From a virus, in the IMG/VR virus record IMGVR_UViG_3300027759_000006, positions 1 through 64,000 of that record: a stretch of 64,000 nt of DNA. One strand, given 5' to 3'. This document shows positions 47,206-56,157 of this stretch, one piece after another. The first letter of the stretch is position 1. Every line of letters starts with the position of its first letter. The position numbers and the translations under genes are program-made. Below the pieces are notes generated by a model. That model ran no database searches and was not told the origin of the DNA. It saw only the letters and a program-made list of their open reading frames with translations.

Positions 47206-47757
47206 ATGTACACACCGGTCATCGATTACGACGTACCACTTGCAGACTATGCACCCACCTTCCAAGACTTGAGGGACCGGGTAGCTTCCGCCGTTGCGGC
47301 GCTGGAAGATTTGGACTACCTGCCGGAGCCAACAGAAGAAGATCGCCGGGTGAGCCGGGCAATTTTCGCTGGGGAGCAAGGAGCCACGGACACAGACCTG
47401 TCCAGCCCCGGGGTAATCGTGCATGTGGCTGCATTACTCAATGAATATGACCGCACCGTGGTCAAAAGTGCTGCACAACTGCGGACCTACGTCACAAACA
47501 AGCTGATTTTGGAGTCCGACAACCAAGACCCACGCATCAGGATCAAGTCACTGGAGTTACTGGGCAAGATTTCAGACGTTGGGTTGTTCACAGACAAGAC
47601 AGAAATCACCATGCGGCACCGTCCCACCGAGGAATTGGAGCAAATGCTGCGCGAAAGGCTCACCCGGGTCATCGAAGGCGACGTTTTCGAGGTGTCCAAC
47701 CCCGACAAACTGGCCGAACGGCCCAAAATGGACGTTTCTGAGGTGCTTGGCGAGTGA
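47206..47757 (+). CDS. terminase small subunit (putative)
   Basis: 183 residues immediately before the large subunit (1-4 bp overlap). Central helices (LRTYVTNKLILESDNQDPRIRIKSLELLGKISDVGLF) and the end (HRPTEELEQMLRERLTRV) are typical of small terminase proteins that bind DNA and load the large subunit. No obvious ribosome site; translation may be coupled to the preceding region. Packaging role is inferred from position. Confidence 0.78.
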   Translation: MYTPVIDYDVPLADYAPTFQDLRDRVASAVAALEDLDYLPEPTEEDRRVSRAIFAGEQGATDTDLSSPGVIVHVAALLNEYDRTVVKSAAQLRTYVTNKLILESDNQDPRIRIKSLELLGKISDVGLFTDKTEITMRHRPTEELEQMLRERLTRVIEGDVFEVSNPDKLAERPKMDVSEVLGE

Positions 47758-49280
47758 TTACCGACGATGTGCTGACCCCAGAGCGCGTAAATCGCATCGT
47801 GAAGAGCCTGCCGTCGGCAGAAGCAGCGGAATTGCTGGCTTTGATGGACGAATTGCAGGGCCGCAAGCGTATTGACATGTGTCAACTGGACTTTTTGGCG
47901 TTTATTGCGGCCATGGACCCCACATATAAGTTCGGAGTCCACTTAAAACGGCTGGGAAACCTGCTGATGGATGTGGAGAAGAACATCAAAAACCGCATTG
48001 CGGTGTCAATGGCCCCCAGGATGGGCAAATCGCAGATGATTTCCATCTACTACCCGGCTTGGTACCTCGGTTTGCACCCCGATCACAAGGTAATTGTGGC
48101 CTCCCACACGGCTGATTTGGCTGTTGTGATGGCCAGAAAAGTGCGAAATCTCATCAATACGCCCGAGTACAAGGCCATATTTCCCAACACGGCGATCGCC
48201 GCAGATGCCAAAGCAGCGGCCCAATGGAACACCACAAAGGGCGGAGAGTACTTCGCCATCGGTGTGGGCGGCGCGTTGGCCGGTCGCGGAGCGCACTTAA
48301 TCATTGCCGACGATCCGTTGTCGGAGCAGGACATCAAGGCGGGCAATACTTCATCACTGGACTCCACATATGAGTGGTTCTCTGCGGGATTGCGCACTCG
48401 TCTGATGCCGGACGGAAAGATATGCGTGCTGCACACAAGGTGGCACCAGCGGGACTTGATTGGGCGGTTGGTAAAAGACTCGGCCATGAACGAAGGCGGG
48501 GACAAATACGAGACGTTTGAGTTCCCTGCCATCCTCAATGAGAACACCGACAACGAGAAATCTATTTGGCCAGAACAGTGGACAATTGAAGCGCTGCAAC
48601 AAACCCGGGCGTCAATGCACCACATCATGTGGCAATGGTTTGCTCAGTACCAGCAAAACCCCACGGCGTCGGAAGCAGCCATCATCAAGCGAGAGTGGAT
48701 CAAGTGGTGGACAAAGGATGACCCACCTGCGGTTGATTTCATCGTGCAGTCCTACGATACGGCGCTCACCACCAAGCAGCGGTCAGACTTCTCTGTGTGT
48801 CATACATGGGGCGTGTGGAAGAACGAGGAAGATGTTGACAACGTGATCTTGCTCAACCGGGTCAAGGGCAAGTACGAGTTCCCTGAACTCAAAGTCATGG
48901 CCCACGAGCAGTTTAAAAACTGGGAGCCGGACAGCGTTATCGTGGAGGCCAAAGCGTCTGGCCAACCGCTTATTGACGAAATGCGCCGCTCGGGTATATT
49001 TGTGCAGGACTTCAGCCCCGGCAAGGGACAAGACAAGATCGCGCGGCTCAATGCTGTGGCAGACATGTTTGCCTCTGGTCAGGTATGGTTTCCTGAGACT
49101 TCTTGGGCAGCGTCAACGGTCGAGGAAATTCTGGCTTTCCCAGCGGGCGAAAACGACGACGAGGTTGATGCAATGACACTGGCCCTGATGCGTATTAGAA
49201 AAGGCGGGCTATTGCGGTTGCAGACCGACCACGAGGATAATGAACCCTTCTACCGGGCCCGTCGGCCTGCGTACTACTAA
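47754..49280 (+). CDS. terL: terminase large subunit
   Basis: 508 residues. ATPase: Walker A APRMGKS (87-93) and Walker B LIIADDPL (182-189, D186 and D187). The arginine/coupling region GALAGRGAHLIIADD is conserved. Nuclease: DTALT, EAKASGQ and DDEVDAMTLAL supply the RNase H-like acidic triad. It packages DNA into the head through the portal, cutting the concatemer. Length and motif order are normal. Confidence 0.95.
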   Translation: MITDDVLTPERVNRIVKSLPSAEAAELLALMDELQGRKRIDMCQLDFLAFIAAMDPTYKFGVHLKRLGNLLMDVEKNIKNRIAVSMAPRMGKSQMISIYYPAWYLGLHPDHKVIVASHTADLAVVMARKVRNLINTPEYKAIFPNTAIAADAKAAAQWNTTKGGEYFAIGVGGALAGRGAHLIIADDPLSEQDIKAGNTSSLDSTYEWFSAGLRTRLMPDGKICVLHTRWHQRDLIGRLVKDSAMNEGGDKYETFEFPAILNENTDNEKSIWPEQWTIEALQQTRASMHHIMWQWFAQYQQNPTASEAAIIKREWIKWWTKDDPPAVDFIVQSYDTALTTKQRSDFSVCHTWGVWKNEEDVDNVILLNRVKGKYEFPELKVMAHEQFKNWEPDSVIVEAKASGQPLIDEMRRSGIFVQDFSPGKGQDKIARLNAVADMFASGQVWFPETSWAASTVEEILAFPAGENDDEVDAMTLALMRIRKGGLLRLQTDHEDNEPFYRARRPAYY

Positions 49281-49289
49281 GGATCAGAA

Positions 49290-51845
49290 ATGGAAAAAGG
49301 TATTTACGCCGCCCCCCTGGGGCTTGATTCAATGGGCACCGACGACGAGGCGCTGGAGATCGACATTGAGGACCCCGAGTCAGTAACTCTGAGCGACGGC
49401 AGCATGGAGATTACTCTGATGCCGGACTCGGACAAGAGCGAAGACTTCGATGCCAACTTGGCCGAAGAGATGGACGAGGGGGCACTGCAAACAGTAGCGA
49501 GTGATCTGTTGGAGTTAGTTGACGCTGACATCAACAGCCGCAAAGACTGGGTGGACATGTACGTCAAGGGCCTTGAAGTGCTGGGCATGAAGTACGAGGA
49601 GCGCACCGAGCCGTGGAACGGCGCATGCGGGGTGTACTCCACAGTGCTGACTGAGGCGGCAATCCGGTTCCAGTCAGAGACCATCATCGAGACATTCCCG
49701 TCCGCCGGGCCCGTGAAGACGGAGATCATCGGTGCCATTGACCGCTACAAAACTGAGGCAGCGGAGCGAGTTCGTGAGGACATGAACTACCAGTTGACCG
49801 AGGAAATGCCTGAGTACCGTCCTGAGCATGAGCGGTTGCTGTACTCCCTGGGGTTGGCCGGAGCGGCATTTAAAAAGGTGTACTACGACCCGGCGATGCG
49901 CCGCCAAGTGGCAATCTTTATTCCGGCTGAGGACATCATCCTGCCGTATGCCGCGTCGAGCGCCCGCTCCGCAGAACGTCTTACGCACACCATGCGCAAG
50001 ACCAAGAACGACATTAAAAAGCTGCAAGTCAGTGGGTTTTATCGGGATGTGGACTTGGGCGAACCCACCACAATCCACACCGACATCGAGAAGAAAAAGG
50101 CTGAAGACCAAGGGTATTCCCTTACCGATGACGAGCGGTACCAGATATATGAAATTCACGTTGACTACGATCTGCCGGGCTACGAGGACGACGATGGGAT
50201 TGCACTGCCTTATGTCATCACCATTGACCGCAGCACCCAGGAAGTTCTGGCTATCCGACGCAACTGGGACCCGGAAGATGAGCGCCGCTTAAAGCGCCAG
50301 CACTTCGTACAGTACACGTACATACCAGGAAGTGGTTCCTACGGCTTGGGGCTGATCCATTTGATTGGCGGGTACGCACGAGCGGGCACCATGCTCATCC
50401 GTCAGTTGGTCGATGCGGGCACACTCAGTAACCTGCCCGGCGGGTTGAAGGCCAGAGGGTTGCGGGTCAAGGGCGACGACACGCCCATCGCCCCGGGAGA
50501 GTTCCGCGATGTGGACGTGCCAAGCGGCAGCATCAAAGACAACATCATGGCCCTGCCGTACAAAGAGCCAAGCCAAGTGCTGGCCGGGCTGTTGGAGAAA
50601 ATCACCGACGAGGGTCGCCGTCTGGGCTCTATCGCGGACATGAACGTCAGCGACATGAGCGCTAATGCTCCGGTGGGTACCACGTTGGCGTTGCTCGAGC
50701 GGCAGCTTAAAGTGATGTCGGCTGTACAGGCGCGGGTGCACTACAGCATGAAGGAGGAGTTCAAGCTCCTCAAGGACATCATCCGCGACTACGCGCCGGA
50801 GGACTACGAGTACGACCCCGCCAGCGGCGACCGTCAAGTCAAGCAGTCGGACTACGACATGGTGGACGTGATCCCTGTGTCGGACCCCAACAGCAGCACG
50901 ATGGCCCAGAGGATCATGCAGTACCAAGCTGTCATGCAGATGGCTCAAGGGGCTCCGCAAATTTATGACTTGCCTTACTTGCACCGCCAGATGATTGAGG
51001 TGTTGGGCATCAAGAACGGCGAGAAGCTTGTGCCCATGGCCGAGGACATGAAGCCACGGGACCCTGTGTCAGAGAACATGGCGTTCCTGAATGGGGAGCC
51101 CACCAAGGCGTTTATCTACCAAGATCACGATGCGCACATCGCTGTGCACACAGCCATGATGCAGGACCCGCTGATCATGGCGCAGATTGGCCAGAACCCA
51201 CAAGCGCAGAAGATGCAGAGCGAGATCATGGCCCACATCAGTGAGCACTTGGCCTTTGCATATCGTCGCAAGGTTGAGGAGCAGCTTGGCGTTGAGATGC
51301 CTGCACCCAACGAAGAGATTCCCAAAGAGTTGGAAGTGCAGTTGTCCCGCTTGGTGGCCCAGGCCGCACAGCAAGTGTTGGCCCAGAGCAAGTCCCAGGC
51401 GGCGCAGCAACAAGCCCAGCAAGCTGCGCAAGACCCGATCGTCCAGATGCAGCAAGCTGAGTTGCAGATCAAGAAGCAGGAAGCTGACACTAAGGCCAAG
51501 AAGGTTGAGGGTGACTTGTTGCTCAAGCAAGCTGAGATCGAGCTCAAGGCGCAAGCACAAGGAAGCCAGAACCCAGACCCAGTTATGTTGGCCGAGCAAC
51601 ACCGTCAAGAGATGGAGATGCAGAGCCAACGGCATGCCATGGAGATGGCCCAGGCGCAACAGTCACAACAACTTGACGCACAGAAGCAACAGCAGGGCAT
51701 GGCGCAGGCACAACAGATGCACACACAACAGATGGCGCATGGCGGGCAGGTGCACAACCAGAAGCTCACTCATGCACAAGAGCAAGCAAGAATAAAAGCG
51801 GAGTTGATGCGCAATCAACCCAAGCCAGGGAATAAAGGAGAGTAA
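49290..51845 (+). CDS. portal protein, P22-type
   Basis: 851 residues. The N-terminus is acidic (EIDIEDPESVTLSDGSMEI). The body has portal features: a Trp/Asn-rich clip region (TEPWNGACGVYSTV), a crown and long helices, a repeated acidic ring (YDPAMRRQVAIFIPAEDIILPYAASSARS), and a Gln-rich helical C-terminus (QAAQQVLAQSKSQAAQQQAQQ). The length and the Gln-rich barrel fit P22-like portals. It forms the dodecameric DNA channel. Ends 1 bp into the next gene. Confidence 0.88.
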   Translation: MEKGIYAAPLGLDSMGTDDEALEIDIEDPESVTLSDGSMEITLMPDSDKSEDFDANLAEEMDEGALQTVASDLLELVDADINSRKDWVDMYVKGLEVLGMKYEERTEPWNGACGVYSTVLTEAAIRFQSETIIETFPSAGPVKTEIIGAIDRYKTEAAERVREDMNYQLTEEMPEYRPEHERLLYSLGLAGAAFKKVYYDPAMRRQVAIFIPAEDIILPYAASSARSAERLTHTMRKTKNDIKKLQVSGFYRDVDLGEPTTIHTDIEKKKAEDQGYSLTDDERYQIYEIHVDYDLPGYEDDDGIALPYVITIDRSTQEVLAIRRNWDPEDERRLKRQHFVQYTYIPGSGSYGLGLIHLIGGYARAGTMLIRQLVDAGTLSNLPGGLKARGLRVKGDDTPIAPGEFRDVDVPSGSIKDNIMALPYKEPSQVLAGLLEKITDEGRRLGSIADMNVSDMSANAPVGTTLALLERQLKVMSAVQARVHYSMKEEFKLLKDIIRDYAPEDYEYDPASGDRQVKQSDYDMVDVIPVSDPNSSTMAQRIMQYQAVMQMAQGAPQIYDLPYLHRQMIEVLGIKNGEKLVPMAEDMKPRDPVSENMAFLNGEPTKAFIYQDHDAHIAVHTAMMQDPLIMAQIGQNPQAQKMQSEIMAHISEHLAFAYRRKVEEQLGVEMPAPNEEIPKELEVQLSRLVAQAAQQVLAQSKSQAAQQQAQQAAQDPIVQMQQAELQIKKQEADTKAKKVEGDLLLKQAEIELKAQAQGSQNPDPVMLAEQHRQEMEMQSQRHAMEMAQAQQSQQLDAQKQQQGMAQAQQMHTQQMAHGGQVHNQKLTHAQEQARIKAELMRNQPKPGNKGE

Positions 51846-52042
51846 TGGACAACCACGTATTGGAGCTGCTGAATTCCAAATTGGAAGAGCGCAAAGTTGG
51901 ACTCATCGAAGTTTTGAGTGATGGCGGGGCATCGTCCTACGATCACTACAAAGAATTGTGCGGGACTATCCGAGGTCTCCTGACCGCACAGTTAGAAATA
52001 GGTGACCTCGTGCGTAGACTAAAGGAAAATGACGATGACTGA
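51845..52042 (+). CDS. small helical protein after portal
   Basis: 65 residues (MDNHVLELLNSKLEERKVGLIEVLSDGGASSYDHYKELCGTIRGLLTAQLEIGDLVRRLKENDDD). Two charged helices with an acidic end; overlaps both neighbours. Conserved position between portal and GroES-like gene in related phages, function unknown. Confidence 0.7.
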   Translation: MDNHVLELLNSKLEERKVGLIEVLSDGGASSYDHYKELCGTIRGLLTAQLEIGDLVRRLKENDDD

Positions 52043-52433
52043 ATTTGACGTTGCGGCAGTAGACCTGTCGGGTATTTTGAACGCGCCAGCGGAGGAGAAG
52101 GCAAAACAAGTGCCGGACCCTGCCACGTTCCACTTACTGTGTGTTCTCCCTGATATTGATGAGTCCTATGAAAGCGGCTTAGTGAAAGCTGGCCAGACGA
52201 TGCACTACGAGGAGGTCCTATCTCCCGTGCTGTACGTCGTCAAAGTGGGCCCCGACGCTTATAAAGACGAAAAACGCTTCCCCAGCGGTGCGTCTTGTAA
52301 AGCGGGTGACTTTGTGTTGGTTCGCCCCAACACTGGTACACGGATCAAGATTCACGGCAAAGAGTTCCGGATCATCAATGATGACTCGGTTGAAGCTGTG
52401 GTCCAAGACCCCCGTGGCATTTCCCGCGCATAA
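52035..52433 (+). CDS. GroES-like (Cpn10-fold) co-chaperonin
   Basis: 132 residues from ATG 52035; an ATG at 52029 is too close to the AAAGGAAA site. The sequence follows the Cpn10 pattern: mobile-loop-like ESGLVKAGQTMHYEEV, then YVVKVGPDAYKDEKRFPSGASCKAGDFVLVRPNTGTRIKIHGKEFRIINDDSVEAVV. This resembles T4 gp31 and bacterial GroES C-terminal halves. It likely helps the host GroEL fold capsid proteins. Located just before scaffold and capsid. Confidence 0.75.
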   Translation: MTEFDVAAVDLSGILNAPAEEKAKQVPDPATFHLLCVLPDIDESYESGLVKAGQTMHYEEVLSPVLYVVKVGPDAYKDEKRFPSGASCKAGDFVLVRPNTGTRIKIHGKEFRIINDDSVEAVVQDPRGISRA

Positions 52434-52443
52434 GGAGTAACTC

Positions 52444-53409
52444 ATGCCTGAATTTGAAAAAACCACATTTGAGTTCCCTGACGAAAAGGAACAAGCGGAA
52501 TCCACGGCCACCAAGGAATTGGCTCCGCCAAAGTCTGCGGCCAGAGATGAAACTGAGATAGAGATCATCGATGATACCCCTCCGGCGGATCGCAATCGTA
52601 AGCCTATGGCCGAAGCGCCAAAGGATATGACCGAGGAAGAGCTTGATAAATACGATGAAAGTGTTAAAAAACGTATTCAGCACTTCACCAAGGGCTACCA
52701 TGAGGAGCGCCGTGCCAAGGATTCAGCCCTGCGTGAGCGGGAGGAAGCTGTCCGGATGGCCCAAGCACTTGTTGAAGAGAACAAGAAGCTCAAGGGCTCT
52801 CTGTCCCAAGGCCAGACGGCGCTGCTGGAGCAGGCCAAAAAAGTTGTAGCCAACGACTTGGAGCAGGCAAAGCGCCGGTACCGGGAAGCCTATGAAGCCG
52901 GGGACTCGGAGGCTTTGGCCAACGCCCAGGAGGAAATGACCGCCGTCAAGATAAAAGCGGAGCGCGTAAATAATTTTAAGCCTACCTCTTTACAAGACGA
53001 TCAAGTTGAGGTACAAACGCCTAAATCTCCCCCCGAGCAGCGCAGCGATCCACGCGCAGATGATTGGCGGGATTCCAATCCTTGGTTTGGCACTAACCGT
53101 AAAATGACGGCTTATGCGATTGCCTTACACGAGGACTTGGTACAAGATGAACGTGTATCTCCAGCTAGCGAAGATTATTTTCGTCGCATAGATGAAGAGA
53201 TGCGGTCCAGATTTCCAGATCAGTTTGAGTCTGAGAGATCCGCTGATGCGTCACCTCAGCGCCAGAAATCGAACGTCGTCGCCCCAGCAACGCGGAGTAC
53301 TGCGCCCCGAAAGGTCGTACTTACCAAATCGCAGGTCGAAATCGCCAAACGGCTTAATGTCCCTTTGGAACTTTATGCCCGTAAGGTTGCGGAAGAAATG
53401 AGGAAATAA
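52444..53409 (+). CDS. scaffolding protein
   Basis: 321 residues. Acidic N-terminus (FEFPDEKEQAESTATKE), then extended coiled coils (SVKKRIQHFTKGYHEERRAKDSALREREEAVRMAQAL, EQAKRRYREAYEAGDSEALA) and a basic C-terminal helix (KSQVEIAKRLNVPLELYARKVAEEMRK) for capsid binding. Position before the capsid gene and this composition are typical of internal scaffolds. Confidence 0.85.
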   Translation: MPEFEKTTFEFPDEKEQAESTATKELAPPKSAARDETEIEIIDDTPPADRNRKPMAEAPKDMTEEELDKYDESVKKRIQHFTKGYHEERRAKDSALREREEAVRMAQALVEENKKLKGSLSQGQTALLEQAKKVVANDLEQAKRRYREAYEAGDSEALANAQEEMTAVKIKAERVNNFKPTSLQDDQVEVQTPKSPPEQRSDPRADDWRDSNPWFGTNRKMTAYAIALHEDLVQDERVSPASEDYFRRIDEEMRSRFPDQFESERSADASPQRQKSNVVAPATRSTAPRKVVLTKSQVEIAKRLNVPLELYARKVAEEMRK

Positions 53410-53411
53410 TC

Positions 53412-53879
53412 ATGGCAGAACAGAACAAACTTAATCGTGAACTCGAATCCCGCGCTCGTGAAGTGCGCCCAGTAACCAAATGGGCACCTGCTCAACTTCT
53501 ACCCGAAGTTGACGAAGAGCCGGGGTATGCGTTCCGCTGGATTCGCACCAGCATGATGGGTGCTCCCGATGCCAGAAATATAACCTCAAAGTTCCGTGAG
53601 GGATGGGAGCCTGTAAAGGCCTCTGACCACCCCGAAGCGCAAGTCTTTGCTGAGCCCAACAGCCGGTATAAGGATGCGATTGAAGTGGGTGGACTCATCC
53701 TGTGCAAAACTCCGGTGGAGTTTATCGGTCAACGTAGTGAGCACTTCCAAAAGATTGCTGATTCACAGATGACTTCGGTAGATAACACCTATATGCGCGA
53801 GAGTGATTCCCGCATGCCGCTGTTCAATGAGCGCCGCTCAACAGTGACTAAGGGACGAGCTTTCGGTTCTGGTTCTTAA
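53412..53879 (+). CDS. head-associated protein
   Basis: 155 residues, translationally linked to the scaffold gene. YAFRWIRTSMMGAPDARNITSKFREGWEPVKASDHPEAQVFAEPNSRYKDAIEVGGLILCKTP is a strand-rich domain, with a basic C-terminal tail. Conserved gene in this position in related phages; not assigned. Confidence 0.72.
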   Translation: MAEQNKLNRELESRAREVRPVTKWAPAQLLPEVDEEPGYAFRWIRTSMMGAPDARNITSKFREGWEPVKASDHPEAQVFAEPNSRYKDAIEVGGLILCKTPVEFIGQRSEHFQKIADSQMTSVDNTYMRESDSRMPLFNERRSTVTKGRAFGSGS

Positions 53880-53897
53880 TTTTCAGGAGTCTTTTCA

Positions 53898-54494
53898 ATG
53901 GCTTACCCCACTGTCTCCGCACCATATGGTCTAAAGCCTGTCAATCGCATTGACGGCATGCCCTATGCTGGTGCCCTACGACAGATTCCCGTTGCAGCCG
54001 CTTTTGGCACTGCTATCTTCTTTGGAGATACGGTCCAGATTAACTCTGACGGTTATCTGATTCTCTCAACCACCACCAACTCCGGTGCGATTGTCGGCGT
54101 CTGTGTCGGCGGTCAATACGTGAACTCCAGCGGCCAAACCGTTCAGGGTCAGTATTTGCCTGCTTCCATCAGCACTGCTACCAATCTGGCTTATGCGTAT
54201 GTTGTGGATGACCCCATGGCCCTGTTCAAGGTCGCCGTTGTGTCTTCTGGCACTACCATGAGTTCCGCTGGGCGGGCTGTTGTCGGTACTAACTTGGCTC
54301 TGGTTCTCAACGCGGGCAACACCACCACTGGTGACTCTGCCTTTGCTGTGACCCTGACCGGTGCTGGTACGACTGCAACCATCCCAATCCGTGTGATCGA
54401 CGTTGTGCCTGAGACCGCCACTGCTGCCGACACTTACACTGAACTCTTGGTGAAGATCAACACTCACCAATACAACAACACCACTGGTGTTTAA
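53898..54494 (+). CDS. capsid decoration-like protein
   Basis: 198 residues (MAYPTVSAPYGLKPVNRIDGMPYAGALRQIPVAAAFGTAIFFGDTVQINSDGY). Predominantly beta with Gly/Thr-rich loops, as for capsid cement proteins. Position directly before the major capsid gene supports a decoration or stabilising role. Start has GGAG upstream. Confidence 0.72.
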   Translation: MAYPTVSAPYGLKPVNRIDGMPYAGALRQIPVAAAFGTAIFFGDTVQINSDGYLILSTTTNSGAIVGVCVGGQYVNSSGQTVQGQYLPASISTATNLAYAYVVDDPMALFKVAVVSSGTTMSSAGRAVVGTNLALVLNAGNTTTGDSAFAVTLTGAGTTATIPIRVIDVVPETATAADTYTELLVKINTHQYNNTTGV

Positions 54495-54504
54495 GGAGTA
54501 AGAA

Positions 54505-55413
54505 ATGGCAATTTCACGCGCACAACTACTTAAAGAACTGCTCCCTGGCCTGAACGCTTTGTTTGGCTTGCAGTATGCGACCTACCCTGAAGAGCACAAA
54601 GAAATCTACGAAACCGAGACTTCTGAGCGTTCCTTTGAGGAAGAGACCAAACTGGCTGGCTTCTCTGCTGCACCGGTCAAGAACGAAGGTTCTGCGATCC
54701 AGTATGACAACGCTCAGGAAGCTTGGACTGCTCGTTACAACCACGAAACCATTGCAATGGGTTTTTCAATCACTGAAGAAGCGATTGAAGACAATTTGTA
54801 CGACAGCTTGTCTGCGCGCTACACCAAATCGCTGGCTCGTGGTATGGCTTACACCAAGCAGGTCAAAGCTGCCTTTGTGTTGAACAATGCGTTCAGCACT
54901 ACGGTGACTTACGGTGACGGAGTGAGCTTGTGCTCTACCGCCCACCCGTTGATCTCTGGTGGAACCAACAGCAATCGCCCGGCTACCGCCGCTGACTTGA
55001 ATGAGACTTCGTTGGAAAACGCAGTCATTCAGATCGCTGCCTGGACGGACGAGCGTGGCCTGTTGATCGCAGCCAAGCCCAAGAAGTTAATTGTTCCTCC
55101 TGCTCTGATGTTCGTTGCAACTCGTCTCCTGGAGACCGAATTGCGTGTTGGCACGACCGACAACGACATCAACGCGTTGAAGAACAACGGCTCTATTCCC
55201 CAGGGCTACTGTGTCAACCACTACCTGACTGACACCAATGCTTGGTTCCTGTCTACCGATGTGCCTAACGGGCTGAAGCACTTTGTGCGTATGCCCCTGG
55301 ACACAAAAATGGATGGTGATTTTGACACCGGAAACGTCCGCTATAAAGCTCGTGAGCGTTATAGCTTCGGCGTGTCAGACCCCTTGGGTATCTTCGGGTC
55401 CCCTGGCGCTTGA
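54505..55413 (+). CDS. major capsid protein (Mu gpT-like)
   Basis: 302 residues. The N-terminal part (LNALFGLQYATYPEEHKEIYETETSERSFEEETKLAGFSAAPVKNEGSAIQYD) resembles Mu-type major head subunits; the middle (HETIAMGFSITEEAIEDNLYDSLSARYTKSLARGMAYTKQVKAAFVLNNAF) and the end (VRYKARERYSFGVSDPLGIFGSPGA) complete an HK97-like fold. Strong GGAG site. Followed at once by a strong terminator, as expected for the most highly expressed late gene. Confidence 0.85.
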   Translation: MAISRAQLLKELLPGLNALFGLQYATYPEEHKEIYETETSERSFEEETKLAGFSAAPVKNEGSAIQYDNAQEAWTARYNHETIAMGFSITEEAIEDNLYDSLSARYTKSLARGMAYTKQVKAAFVLNNAFSTTVTYGDGVSLCSTAHPLISGGTNSNRPATAADLNETSLENAVIQIAAWTDERGLLIAAKPKKLIVPPALMFVATRLLETELRVGTTDNDINALKNNGSIPQGYCVNHYLTDTNAWFLSTDVPNGLKHFVRMPLDTKMDGDFDTGNVRYKARERYSFGVSDPLGIFGSPGA

Positions 55414-55450
55414 TAGGTTCAGTACGGTAGAGGTGACTGGCCTGCCACTA

Positions 55451-55477
55451 GGGCCCCTTCGGGGGCCCTTTTTATTT
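55451..55477 (+). terminator. Rho-independent terminator after the capsid gene
   Basis: Stem GGGCCCC / GGGGCCC (55451-55457, 55462-55468) with a TTCG loop, then TTTTTATTT. Ends the high-level capsid transcript. Confidence 0.92.
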
Positions 55478-55478
55478 G

Positions 55479-55507
55479 TTGCGCCCCACCAAAAACCATG
55501 ATATATT
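55479..55507 (+). promoter_or_regulatory. possible promoter after the capsid terminator
   Basis: -35-like TTGCGC (55479-55484), 17-bp spacer and -10-like TATATT (55502-55507). Expected start near 55514, just before the structured leader. It would restart transcription of the downstream virion genes. Confidence 0.5.
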
Positions 55508-55516
55508 GACCCCAAT

Positions 55517-55574
55517 CCGGGAAAACCGGTGTATCAAACAGTCCCGGCTGACTGTCATGCAAGATTGATACACC
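55517..55574 (+). promoter_or_regulatory. structured RNA leader (nested hairpins)
   Basis: A perfect 10-bp inverted repeat GGTGTATCAA/TTGATACACC (55528-55537, 55565-55574) encloses ACAGTC/GACTGT (55538-55543, 55550-55555). A small hairpin CCGG-GAAAA-CCGG (55517-55529) shares GG 55528-55529 with the outer stem, so the two cannot form at once. It ends 21 bp before the downstream gene's ATG. Possible regulatory RNA. Confidence 0.55.
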
Positions 55575-55595
55575 TTAACGCATGGAGAATTGATT

Positions 55596-56114
55596 ATGGG
55601 TTTCGCTACTCACCTTGGCCCTTGGTTGTTGGGCACTGTCCGTAACACCACTGGCACGACTGTCGGCACGATTGAAAACTGCGGCGCAACCGTTGTTTCT
55701 CAAACCTTCAAAAAGAATTACGCCGGTCAAGCTGCTTCAGCTACCACCGACACCGTTTGCGTGTTGCCCGCTGGCGCACAAATCCTGGAAATCTATGTTG
55801 ATACGCTGGTTGCCTTCACAGGCTCTACCGCAGCCAACATGACCCTGGGCGATGGCACAACTGCCAATAAGTATTGGACAACCACCGACATCACCACCGC
55901 AGGCCGCTTGGCTACAACCAATGCCGTCTTGTCTGCATGGTGCGGAGCCACCTCCACCGCCTCTCCCAACGGGATCGGTATTGGCCCAACCGATGTGAAA
56001 TTGATTGCAACCTTGACCCCAACTGTGGCGGCTGTCACCGTTGGTACGGTTCAATACACTGTGGTGTACGTTGTTGCTGACTCTAACGGTTCGCAGTTCC
56101 CAGCATCCGCTTAA
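55596..56114 (+). CDS. virion protein, beta-rich
   Basis: 172 residues from ATG 55596 (TTG at 55590 also in frame; the GGAGA at 55583-55587 fits the ATG). Beta-rich, Thr/Ala/Gly-rich (TTGTTVGTIENCGATVVSQTFKK...). Together with its neighbour it looks like a head-decoration or fibre-type protein; not identified. Confidence 0.65.
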   Translation: MGFATHLGPWLLGTVRNTTGTTVGTIENCGATVVSQTFKKNYAGQAASATTDTVCVLPAGAQILEIYVDTLVAFTGSTAANMTLGDGTTANKYWTTTDITTAGRLATTNAVLSAWCGATSTASPNGIGIGPTDVKLIATLTPTVAAVTVGTVQYTVVYVVADSNGSQFPASA

Positions 56115-56122
56115 TTGATCTT

Positions 56123-56138
56123 GGGGGCTTCGGCCCCC
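56123..56138 (+). terminator. weak terminator-like hairpin
   Basis: Stem GGGGGC/GCCCCC with TTCG loop, but followed by GCTTCTTAAAG rather than a T run. Possibly only a processing or stabilising hairpin. Confidence 0.4.
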
Positions 56139-56157
56139 GCTTCTTAAAGGATTGATT

